A stretch of 64,000 nucleotides of DNA from Saprospiraceae bacterium. Its GTDB lineage: Bacteria; Bacteroidota; Bacteroidia; Chitinophagales; Saprospiraceae. Location of the stretch: the NCBI GenBank assembly GCA_021298575.1, contig JAJTFM010000014.1:20801-84800 (forward strand), written 5' to 3'. Shown in pieces: positions 45,072-54,100 of the stretch. Below the pieces are notes generated by a model, which worked only from the letters and a program-made list of their open reading frames with translations, had not been told where the DNA came from and did no database searches. Positions within the stretch are counted from its first letter, which is position 1. Every line of letters starts with the position of its first letter. Made by a program: the position numbers and the translations under genes.

Positions 45072-46004
45072 TCAGAAACCAAGGTTCCGGAGAGCTTCCT
45101 GCTGGGTAGCGAGAAATGCGCGGTGTTGTTCGGTGTCCGGATTGAATGGACGGTGGTGCAGGGCGGCGTTGATTTTTTCGAGAGCGTTATTGGTCTGTCT
45201 GGTACTTTCACTGAAATAGGTATTGGAAAAATATTCCCAGATATACGCCACCGCTACATCAGACGGATGAATCATATCTGCAGCATAGAAGCGGTAATCT
45301 CGCAGATCATCCAGCAGTATTTCATAGGCAGGGAAATAGTGTGCTTCCGGGATTTGCCGGCATACAGCTTCGCAGGCCAGTGATAGCACCGCCTTGCTTC
45401 GCTGGTTCTCAATCATCCCTTTGCGCAGGTGCCGAACCGGACTGACAGTCAGTATAAAGCGCATATCAGGGCTCTTTTCGAGCAGTTTGCTCAGGCAGCC
45501 GGTCAGTGTTTCAGTGACAAAATCAACCGACAGGCGGCGCGCCCCGAAGAAACTGTCGGGCATTTTGTGGTTGTTGGCCACAATTTTCCCGGTTTCGTTG
45601 AGATAGAATACGTCGGAGGTGCCGAGGGTAATCAGTACATGCGTTGCTTCATGCAGGAAAAGAGCAGATTCACGGTACTTCTCGTTCATTCCGGAGAGTG
45701 TTTCATCCGGATCTGGTTTGGCGAACTGACTGTGATGATCCCAGCTTCTCCACACACCCTGATTTTTAAAAATACTATCACTGGTATAAACGACGTTACC
45801 TTCGAGTAATTGAGCAAGTGAGCCTGCAATCGAATGAGGGTTATATACCACCCCGAACGGGTTGACAAGCGTTTTAAATCGCAGATCGTTTAAACGGGTG
45901 CCAATATGTTCGGTAAAGCATGAGCCAGACAGTAAAATCCTGTCTTTGTGACTTATTTGGAACGGGGACGCCACGCCTGGAAAAATGGTGCGAAAGGAGT
46001 TCAT
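45072..46004 (-). CDS. GSCFA domain-containing protein
   Basis: A 310-residue protein of the GSCFA family, an SGNH/GDSL-hydrolase-like group: MNSFRTIFPGVASPFQISHKDRILLSGSCFTEHIGTRLND carries the namesake GSCFTEHIG (about 27-35). VITLGTSDVFYLNETGKIVANNHK and ADMIHPSDVAVAYIWEYFSN near the end fit the later blocks with catalytic Asp/His. No signal peptide was seen. Family members may be esterases or acyltransferases, but no substrate is established. It is divergent from the 445-residue YbjN-like gene and convergent with recG. Confidence 0.88.
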   Translation of the reverse strand: MNSFRTIFPGVASPFQISHKDRILLSGSCFTEHIGTRLNDLRFKTLVNPFGVVYNPHSIAGSLAQLLEGNVVYTSDSIFKNQGVWRSWDHHSQFAKPDPDETLSGMNEKYRESALFLHEATHVLITLGTSDVFYLNETGKIVANNHKMPDSFFGARRLSVDFVTETLTGCLSKLLEKSPDMRFILTVSPVRHLRKGMIENQRSKAVLSLACEAVCRQIPEAHYFPAYEILLDDLRDYRFYAADMIHPSDVAVAYIWEYFSNTYFSESTRQTNNALEKINAALHHRPFNPDTEQHRAFLATQQEALRNLGF

Positions 46005-46058
46005 GAAATAGAATTTTATTTCGGTGCAAACTTGCTACTTTTGAGCCTTATTTTCTCT

Positions 46059-47396
46059 ATGAGCCTATTGAAAGATATTTTCGGCTGGATACATCCCGAA
46101 ACCGAACATAAGCCCGATATTGCTTTTGGTCGCTATACCGATATGTACAAGCCTGCGGGCAGATCCGTACATTTCGATCGTTCACTCGGGCACTTCGACA
46201 AGGGGGAGTTACTTGACTCCTACCGAAGTTTCTTTACGTACCTGACAGATGAACGCTCTCCGAACCATATTCATGTTCGGGATGAGGGTGATATAATCCA
46301 TTTTGAATTTTTTCAGGGGTCATGTCTGATCAGGGGCCATGCAGACCGTAACGGAGTACGGGCCGGGAGCAGGGTTGCACGCGCGGGCGATCTTAATGTC
46401 GGTTTTCTGCGGCAGTTGATGGAGGCCAATCACAGGCTCAGTTTCAGTCGTTTTGCGCTTGATAACGAAAATAACCTGTGTATAGTGTTTCAGACGGAAT
46501 CGCTGGATGCCTCGCCCCTGAAGTTGCTTCATGCCTTGCGGGAACTTGCCATCAATGCGGATAAAAAAGATGATTTGCTGCTGGATGAGTTCAAGTCGCT
46601 GGAGCCGGCACCCGATCAGTTTCGTATTGATATACCGCAGCAGGAGAAAGATATTAAATACGAATACTTCCGACAGGAAACAGAAGCGGCGTTATCTCTG
46701 CTGGAGGCCGGAAAGCCTGATTCCAATCAGTACCCGGGTTTATTCGCCTACTACCTGCTGAGTGTGGCCTACAAACTCGACTATCTGATACTTCCGGAAG
46801 GATTTATACTTGATGTACTTGAAAAGATTCACAGCGCATACTTCACCAAAAACCAGTCACCGCCGCAGGTCAGGCTGCAACAGGTGGTAAAAGAGTTCCG
46901 GCGTATGCTGAATCGCTCGAAGGAAGAGGTGCAGGCCGAGATGTATCGAACCAGAAGTACTTTTGGTGTCAGTCCTCCATTGCCTCACGGAAGTGTGATT
47001 GCACTGATTGAGAAAGAACTCCCCAATATGGATTGGCCGCTTGCCAACGGTCACGAAAAACTTGCTGAGGCCCTGCCGATGTATATCGTCAGTTACCTGC
47101 TTTTCCATCACGCGCCGCCTCCGCCCGACCGCGAATTACTCCATCTTTACTACAGGGTGGCCGAAAATGACTATTTTACCAGACTGGGGTTCAGCCGTTC
47201 GTTCCGCGACGGTTCGGGGCGCCCCGACAAGCGTGCCATTCGCGCCGAAATAAACCGGGTTCAGAACACATACAGCGGCGAATATCCAAAACTGAGGATC
47301 AACACGGACAAACTGGACTACTCTTCCGTTGCCATGTTTGGAAAGACATTTCTTCAGGCTGTCAGGGAAATTGACTTAAGCCGGCCTGATCGTTAA
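46059..47396 (+). CDS. Uncharacterised protein with YbjN/CesT-like N-terminal domain
   Basis: Not recognised as a named family. The start is MSLLKDIFGWIHPETEHKPDIAFGRYTDMYKP, preceded 15 nt by TACTTTTG; the track's extra 37 residues overlap the divergent GSCFA gene. Residues ~35-170 (FTYLTDERSPNHIHVRDEGDIIHFEF ... NNLCIVFQTESLDASPLKLLHALRELAINADKKDDLLLDEF) alternate strands and helices as in YbjN/type-III-chaperone-like domains. The ~260 C-terminal residues are mostly helical, with no membrane segment or signal peptide. It starts a two-gene operon, with the trypsin-like protease 12 nt downstream. It could be a substrate, regulator or adaptor of that protease; this is inference. Confidence 0.7.
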   Translation: MSLLKDIFGWIHPETEHKPDIAFGRYTDMYKPAGRSVHFDRSLGHFDKGELLDSYRSFFTYLTDERSPNHIHVRDEGDIIHFEFFQGSCLIRGHADRNGVRAGSRVARAGDLNVGFLRQLMEANHRLSFSRFALDNENNLCIVFQTESLDASPLKLLHALRELAINADKKDDLLLDEFKSLEPAPDQFRIDIPQQEKDIKYEYFRQETEAALSLLEAGKPDSNQYPGLFAYYLLSVAYKLDYLILPEGFILDVLEKIHSAYFTKNQSPPQVRLQQVVKEFRRMLNRSKEEVQAEMYRTRSTFGVSPPLPHGSVIALIEKELPNMDWPLANGHEKLAEALPMYIVSYLLFHHAPPPPDRELLHLYYRVAENDYFTRLGFSRSFRDGSGRPDKRAIRAEINRVQNTYSGEYPKLRINTDKLDYSSVAMFGKTFLQAVREIDLSRPDR

Positions 47397-47408
47397 TAAT
47401 ACTCCCTT

Positions 47409-48497
47409 ATGAGTGAATATCTCGACTTGTACAGACAAGTAATCGTCAAAATTGCCACGCCGTACAGTACTGGCACCGGGTTTTGTCTGAGCGACAGAAA
47501 CGTGATTGTCACCAACTATCATGTGGTGGAGGGTAACCTGTCCGTTATTGTGGAGGGTGCCGGCTTTGACAGGCAGCTGGTGAATGTATTGTATATTGAT
47601 GCCAGATATGATCTTGCCTTCCTGAGTGCTCCGTCAAGCAGCGGGACGCTCCCTGTGGTGAATCTCGGGGTGAATAAGACATTAAAGGTACTGGACAGGG
47701 TGACAGCGATTGGGCATCCGTTTGGCCTGAAATTTTCTGCCAAGAGTGGTGTGATTTCGAATACATCGGAGAGTATGAATGGAGTGCCTTACCTGCATAT
47801 TGATGCTGCGCTCAATCCGGGTAACAGTGGTGGGCCGCTGGTTGACACCGATGGGGATATAGTGGGTATCAACACCTTTGTAATGAGGGAAGGTGACAAC
47901 ACCGGTTTTTCACTTCCTGTCAGATTTTTGGCAGACACACTCGCTGCCTTTGAAAATGTCGGAGCAGTGATGTCTGCACGTTGTGCTGGTTGTATGTCGG
48001 TGGTCACTGAAGCGGCTATAGAGAATGAGCGGCTGTGCAACAGGTGCGGCCACAAGGTTCAGTTACCACATCAGGTGGATGAATATATTCCGTCAGGGCC
48101 AGCCAGAACCATAGAGCGTATGATCAGCAGTATGGGCCACGATACGGGACTGTGTCGCTCGGGTCACAATTCGTGGGAAATAAAGGAGGGTAGTGCAACA
48201 ATACACGTGATTTATCACGATAAATCGGGTCAGATTTATGCAGAAGCTGTACTGTGCGAGTTGCCGGGAGAGAATATCAAACCCTTGTATGAGTACCTGT
48301 TGAGGGAGAATTATAATAACAGCGGACTGACGCTGAGCCTTCACGACAGAGATATAGTACTTTCTTTTCTGATATTCGAGCAGTATCTGAATGAAGAGAC
48401 CGGCAAGCAAATGCTCTCCGATTTATCGCAGAAAGCGGATTACTACGACAATGTTCTGGTAGAGCAGTTTGGTGCCCACTGGAAAGACAAGTCCTGA
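47409..48497 (+). CDS. Cytoplasmic trypsin-like protease with zinc ribbon and YbjN-like C-terminal domain
   Basis: Residues ~1-185 are a serine protease of the trypsin/HtrA fold with a complete triad: H38 in TNYHVVEG, D68 in DARYDLAFL and S140 in NPGNSGGP. A zinc ribbon CAGC...CNRC follows (C192, C195, C210, C213). Residues ~225-360 form an alpha/beta domain (TIERMISSMGHDTGLCRSGHNSWEIKEGSATIHVIYH ... YEYLLRENYNNSGLTLSLHDRDIVLSFL) resembling YbjN/CesT-type chaperone folds. No PDZ domain or signal peptide is present, unlike DegP/DegS, so it is likely cytoplasmic. It is coupled to the upstream YbjN-like gene. The target is unknown; processing or quality control of a partner is plausible. Confidence 0.82.
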   Translation: MSEYLDLYRQVIVKIATPYSTGTGFCLSDRNVIVTNYHVVEGNLSVIVEGAGFDRQLVNVLYIDARYDLAFLSAPSSSGTLPVVNLGVNKTLKVLDRVTAIGHPFGLKFSAKSGVISNTSESMNGVPYLHIDAALNPGNSGGPLVDTDGDIVGINTFVMREGDNTGFSLPVRFLADTLAAFENVGAVMSARCAGCMSVVTEAAIENERLCNRCGHKVQLPHQVDEYIPSGPARTIERMISSMGHDTGLCRSGHNSWEIKEGSATIHVIYHDKSGQIYAEAVLCELPGENIKPLYEYLLRENYNNSGLTLSLHDRDIVLSFLIFEQYLNEETGKQMLSDLSQKADYYDNVLVEQFGAHWKDKS

Positions 48498-48507
48498 TAG
48501 TCCCGGG

Positions 48508-50394
48508 CTATTCGCCGGATATGGCTGCATCTATGACAATTTCCTGTTCTTCGGCCACATCCAGTTCCACCCTAAGGTTTTCGATGATAAAATCCTGGCG
48601 TTCGGGTGTGTTTTTGCCCATATAATAGTCCAGCACGTGGTCCAGCTTGGTATCTTCGGGCAGGATGACTGGATCGAGGCGTATATCTTCGCCGATGAAG
48701 GCACCGAATTCGCCGGGTGAAATTTCGCCGAGGCCCTTGAATCGTGTTATTTCAGGTTTTCCGCGCAGTTTTTTGATCGCCCCCTGTTTTTCGGATTCCG
48801 AGTAACAGTAAAATGTCTGTTGTTTGTCGCGTACGCGGAAGAGAGGCGTCTGCAGGATATACAGGTGTCCGTTGCGCACCAGATCGGGGAAGAACTGCAG
48901 GAAGAATGTCAGCATGAGCAGCCTTATGTGCATGCCATCCACGTCGGCATCTGTAGCTATGACAACGCGGTTATAGCGAAGGTCGTCGAGCGAGTCTTCG
49001 ATATTGAGTGCGTGTTGCAGCAGATTGAATTCTTCGTTCTGATAGACGATTTTCTTGGTAAGTCCGTAGCAGTTGAGGGGTTTTCCGCGCAGAGAGAATA
49101 CGGCCTGTGTGTCTGTATTCCGGGCTTTTGTGATAGAACCGCTTGCCGAGTCGCCCTCCGTGATAAACAGGGTGGTTCCGAGTTTCAGTTCATCGGTTCC
49201 TTTTTCATTGAGGTGGTACCGGCAGTCGCGGAGCTTTTTGTTGTGGACAGCCGCGGCTTTGGCTCGCTGGTTGGCGGTTTTTTTGATATCTGCCAGATCC
49301 TTGCGTTCACGTTCGCTTTGCTGGATACGTGCCTGCATTGCCTTGGCCACCTCCGGATTTTTGTGGAGGAAATCGTCCAGTGCCTTGGTCAGGAAGTCTG
49401 ACATAAATGTACGGACAGCCTGACCTTCAGGCGACATCCGTTCGGATCCCAGGCGCGTTTTGGTCTGACTTTCGAACACGGGTTCTTCTACGCGGACGCT
49501 GACTGCAGCTATGATACTTTCGCGGATATCCTTGGCGTCGTATTCTTTTTTGAAGTGAGTTCGCACGACTTTGACCAGTGCTTCGCGGAAGGCATTGAGG
49601 TGAGTTCCGCCTTGTGTAGTATTTTGACCGTTTACGAAGGAGTAGTATTGCTCGCCGTAGTGGTTTCCATGAGTAATTGCGATTTCCACATCTTCGCCGC
49701 GCAGGTGAATAATGGGGTATCGGATTACTTCAGTACCGGTTTTCTTTTCCAGCAGGTCGAGCAGGCCATTTTTGGATACGAAAGTTTTGCCGTTAAAGTG
49801 AATTTTCAGTCCGGCATTGAGGTAGGCATAGTTCCAGAGTTGCTGTTCCACATATTCGGGTACCCAGCGGTAATTTCTGAATAGTCCGTTGTCGGGCTTG
49901 AAAGAGACCAGCGTGCCGTTTTCCTCTTTGGTGGGTTCGAGTTTGCCTTCTTTTTTCAGGTTGCCAAAATTGAATTCGGCTGTTTTGCATTGTCCGTCGC
50001 GGAATGCGGTAACCTTGAAATATTCAGACAGTGCATTTACCGCTTTGGTACCTACCCCGTTGAGGCCTACTGATTTTTTAAAAGCCTTGCTGTCGTATTT
50101 GGCGCCGGTGTTGATTTTGGATACGACATCCACTACTTTTCCGAGCGGGATACCGCGGCCAAAGTCGCGAACGCTGACACCGTTTTCATTGAGAACAATT
50201 TCAACAGTCTTGCCATAGCCCATGGCAAATTCATCGATACAGTTATCGAGTACCTCCTTCAGCAGTACATATATTCCGTCATCGGGGGATGCTCCATCGC
50301 CCAGTTTCCCTATGTACATGCCTGGGCGCAGGCGAATATGCTCGCGCCAGTCAAGGGTTTTTACCTCATCTTCCGTATATTTGATTTCTGTCAT
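48508..50394 (-). CDS. parE: DNA topoisomerase IV subunit B
   Basis: A 628-residue type IIA topoisomerase ATPase subunit. The GHKL ATPase region holds [33 protein letters not shown] and [14 protein letters not shown]. The transducer follows. The Toprim region has [11 protein letters not shown] and [14 protein letters not shown], and the C-terminal segment is [13 protein letters not shown]. The [42 protein letters not shown] start and lack of a GyrB-type insertion fit ParE of Bacteroidota. parC is not adjacent. A TAAATTTG promoter lies upstream on the minus strand. Confidence 0.92.
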   Translation of the reverse strand: MTEIKYTEDEVKTLDWREHIRLRPGMYIGKLGDGASPDDGIYVLLKEVLDNCIDEFAMGYGKTVEIVLNENGVSVRDFGRGIPLGKVVDVVSKINTGAKYDSKAFKKSVGLNGVGTKAVNALSEYFKVTAFRDGQCKTAEFNFGNLKKEGKLEPTKEENGTLVSFKPDNGLFRNYRWVPEYVEQQLWNYAYLNAGLKIHFNGKTFVSKNGLLDLLEKKTGTEVIRYPIIHLRGEDVEIAITHGNHYGEQYYSFVNGQNTTQGGTHLNAFREALVKVVRTHFKKEYDAKDIRESIIAAVSVRVEEPVFESQTKTRLGSERMSPEGQAVRTFMSDFLTKALDDFLHKNPEVAKAMQARIQQSERERKDLADIKKTANQRAKAAAVHNKKLRDCRYHLNEKGTDELKLGTTLFITEGDSASGSITKARNTDTQAVFSLRGKPLNCYGLTKKIVYQNEEFNLLQHALNIEDSLDDLRYNRVVIATDADVDGMHIRLLMLTFFLQFFPDLVRNGHLYILQTPLFRVRDKQQTFYCYSESEKQGAIKKLRGKPEITRFKGLGEISPGEFGAFIGEDIRLDPVILPEDTKLDHVLDYYMGKNTPERQDFIIENLRVELDVAEEQEIVIDAAISGE

Positions 50395-50460
50395 TCAAGC
50401 GTTTTTTTAGAGAGCATATTCAGGAATGAAAAATTCCGGCATGATCCTGAGTCAGAGGCG

Positions 50461-50493
50461 CAAATTTAAAACAATTATTTTATTTTAAAACAA
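50461..50493 (-). promoter_or_regulatory. Promoter of parE
   Basis: On the minus strand TTG (50493-50491), a 22-nt A/T-rich spacer, then TAAATTTG (50468-50461), 66 nt before the parE start. The spacer holds the repeated word AATTGTTTTAAA. Confidence 0.6.
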
Positions 50494-50499
50494 TTGTTT

Positions 50500-51000
50500 T
50501 TATACGAGATTGACAGCCATTTTTCCTTTTTCATGAATTTGCACGTCAATGTTGTCGAGCATGGTAGTAGCCAGAGACATGCCTACATAATCGGCCTTGA
50601 TGGGGAATGATTTGTGCGTGCGGTCAACCAGTACGGCTACTTCCACTTTTGCCGGAATGACGCTGAGCAGGGGTTGCACAGCGTAAAAGACGGTTCGGCC
50701 CGTATTGGCCACGTCATCAACGATGATGACGGGTTTCTCGCGCAGTGCTTCGGCTGGCAGCTCGATACAGGGGTCGTATTCTACCGGGTTCGCCGGATTG
50801 AGCCGGATTCTCGTCAGCGTGATATCCGTGCTGGCTGGTGCAATAGTTTTCAGTTCATTCACAATCAGCTGGGCAAACTCGTATCCATTGTTGTTGAGTC
50901 CGGCAAGAATAATAGCCGGAGCGCCGAAATTTCGTTCAAGAATTTCGATGGCAATTCGCCTGATTTTCTGGCGTATTTGTCGGTCGTCGAGTATCTGCAT
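50500..51000 (-). CDS. Phosphoribosyltransferase family protein (PyrR-like)
   Basis: A 166-residue type I PRTase with the PRPP-binding VIIVDDVANTGRT (91-103), the AIILAGLNNNGYEFAQLI substrate loop and the flexible-loop region. Length and layout resemble PyrR, the bifunctional UMP-sensing attenuator and uracil PRTase, but the RNA-binding basic patch cannot be judged by eye, and no pyr genes adjoin. It may simply be a purine or pyrimidine salvage enzyme. A TACTTTTG element (51023-51030, minus) precedes it by 22 nt. parE follows after 105 nt with its own promoter. Confidence 0.82.
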   Translation of the reverse strand: MQILDDRQIRQKIRRIAIEILERNFGAPAIILAGLNNNGYEFAQLIVNELKTIAPASTDITLTRIRLNPANPVEYDPCIELPAEALREKPVIIVDDVANTGRTVFYAVQPLLSVIPAKVEVAVLVDRTHKSFPIKADYVGMSLATTMLDNIDVQIHEKGKMAVNLV

Positions 51001-51195
51001 AACGCAATTGGGCTTGTGACCTGCAAAAGTAATAGCAACAGCCGATTTTTGCGGGTAAAAATGCCAGTGAAGGCGGTTTCTACCTTCAAATGTAGCTGAA
51101 CGTGCTATAAACAGTCAATCTAATGGATTTCTAATATCATTTAGCCTGAAAATACAGACTTTCGCATCGCCCGGGAAGCCCTATCCTCTGAGCTC

Positions 51196-54100
51196 ATGAA
51201 AATTTCTGTTCTCCGGATGATTGCCTCCGGCATTCTCCTTCTCTCCTGCCTGCAGTCAGGCCAATCTCAGCAATCCATTGCCCGTCAGTGGAATGAAATA
51301 CTGATTCAGAGTATCCGGGAGGACTTTGCCCGCCCGCCTGTGCACGCACGCAATCTGTTTCATCTTTCCGTACTCATGTACGATATGTGGGCCGTTTACG
51401 ACACTACCGGGCAGTCGGAGACCTATTTCCTCGGGAAAACAGTGGGCAATTACACGTGCCCCTTCAACGGAATTCCCATTCCCGCAGATATTGAGGCTGC
51501 GCGGAGAGAAGCCATCAGTTATGCTGCATACCGGCTGCTGGCCCAGCGTTTTCAGAATTCCCCGAGGGCGTTTACCACCATCACCCGGCTTTTTGATTTC
51601 ATGGCGCAGCTCGGTTATCCGATTAATTTTAACAGTACCGACTATTCCACCGGCAATCCTGCAGCGCTGGGAAACTACATAGCCCTCCGCATGGCCGAGT
51701 ACAGCAATCAGGATGGTTCCAATGAACAGAACAACTACGTGCCAACTGACTATGTTCCTGTGAATACTCCGGTGAATGTGCTGCAACCGGGCAACAGTAC
51801 CATGACCAATCCGAATCGCTGGCAGCCGCTGGATCTGCCCGGCGCTATTGACCAGAACGGCAATCCGGTTGTCGCTATTCAGCGGTTTCAGAGTCCGGAA
51901 TGGGGTAGGGTTACGCCCTTCGCGCTGTCGGCATCCGACAAGGATACGCTGGTGCGGAATAATATTCCCTGGTATGTATATCACAATCCGGGCCCGCCGC
52001 CGCAGCTGAACACGAATCAGCAGGATGCGCAGTCGGAGGTGTTCAAATGGAACTACGCGCTGGTTTCTGCCTGGAGTGCACATCTGGATCCGGATGACGG
52101 GGTGACGTGGGATATTTCACCGGCGTCTGTAGGAAATAATACGTCACCTTATCCGGTGACCCTGGATGAGTATAAACAGTTTTACAATTTCGAGGGAGGC
52201 GGAGCGGCCGGAAATGGTCGGCCGGTTAATCCCAAAACGGGCTTGCCCTACGAACCCCAGCTGGTACCGCGTGGCGATTATACCCGGGTTTTGGCACAGT
52301 TCTGGGCCGACGGGCCAACCTCCGAAACTCCTCCCGGACACTGGTTTTCCATTCTGAACAAAGTCATGGATCACCCTGATTTCGTCAGGAAATTTAATGG
52401 CAAGGGTCAGATACTCAATCGGCTGGAGTATGATGTGAAGGCCTATTTTACGCTGGGCGGGGCAATGCATGATGCGGCTATTACCGCCTGGGGAATCAAA
52501 GGCTATTACGATGCAAGTCGTCCGGTGACCAACCTGCGCTACATGGCCCGTCTGGGTCAATCCTCTAATCCTGCGCTACCCCGATATCATCCGGGCGGAC
52601 TGCCACTGATACCCGGTTACATCGAGCTGGTGCAGGCTGGAGATACGCTGGCAGGGGTGAATGGTGTCAACGTGAACAAGATCAAGTTATACACCTGGGA
52701 GGGTTTCGGTCCGATCGCCAATCCGGCTACCGATTATGCCGGCGCCGGCTGGATACTGGCCGAAAACTGGATGCCTCATCAGCGAAAAACGTTCGTGACG
52801 CCGCCTTTTGCCGGCTATATATCGGGGCACTCCACGTATTCGAGAGCTGCTGCCGAAGCACTTACCCTGCTCACCGGTGATGAGTATTTTCCGGGCGGAA
52901 TGGGTGAATTTCATATTGCGGCCAACAGCGGATTTCTGTTTTTTGAGAAAGGGCCCAGCGTGGATGTTACCCTGCAGTGGGCCACCTATCGCGACGCATC
53001 CGACCAGACCAGCCTCTCGAGGATATGGGGTGGCATTCACCCGCCTTTCGATGATATCCCTGGTCGTATAGTGGGTGCCGAATGTGGTGTTGATGCCTAT
53101 CATTTGGCCAAAGAAATATTCTATAACGACGAAGACGGCGACGGGTACCTCGCATTTGAAGACTGCAATGACAATAACCCGGCCATAAACCCCGGTGCCG
53201 GAGAGTTGTGCAACGGGATTGATGATGACTGTGACGGAATGGTGGATGACAGTCTGACGGTGTTTACTTACTATGCTGACTCCGATGGCGACGGTTTTGG
53301 TAATGCTGATTTGAGCGTGAGTACGTGTGCGGATACGATTCCGGTCGGATATGTTGTTGCCGGTACTGATTGTTCGGACAGCAATCCTGTGGTTTACCCC
53401 GGTGCTGCAGAACTGTGCGATGGTCTGGACAACGATTGTAACGGCCAGATTGACGATGGCATCGTTTATTACACATATTATTATGATGCGGACGGCGACG
53501 GTTTCGGCAATGCCGATTCAAGTGTGAGTACGTGTGCGGATACGATTCCGGCCGGATACGTTTTGTCTGGCACGGATTGTTCGGACAGCAATCCTGTGAT
53601 TTACCCCGGTGCTGCGGAGCTGTGTGACGGTCTGGATAACGATTGTAACGGCCAGATTGACGATGGCATCCTTTATTACACATATTATTATGATGCGGAC
53701 GGCGACGGTTTCGGGAATGCCGATGCGAGCGTGAGTACTTGCGCGGATACCATTCCTGCGGGGTATGTTGTTGCTGGTACTGATTGTTCAGACAGCAATC
53801 CTGCAGTTTACCCCGGTGCTGCAGAGTTGTGTGATGGTCTGGACAACGACTGTAATGGTCAAATTGACGACGGTATCATTTATTACACCTATTACTATGA
53901 TGGAGACGGAGACGGTTTCGGCAATGCCGATTCAAGTGTGAGTACGTGCGCGGATACAATCCCTGCGGGGTATGTTGTTGCCGGCACCGATTGCTCTGAC
54001 AGCAATCCGGCTGTATATCCGGGTGCCACCGAGTTGTGCGATGGTCTGGATAACGACTGTAACGGTCAGATTGACGATGGCATCATCTACTACACATATT

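Noticed and set aside
51256-52083. 275-codon ORF opposite the haloperoxidase-like gene
   Set aside because: Antisense to a clearly coding strand with signal peptide and motifs; its own translation is arginine-rich and unrelated to any family.
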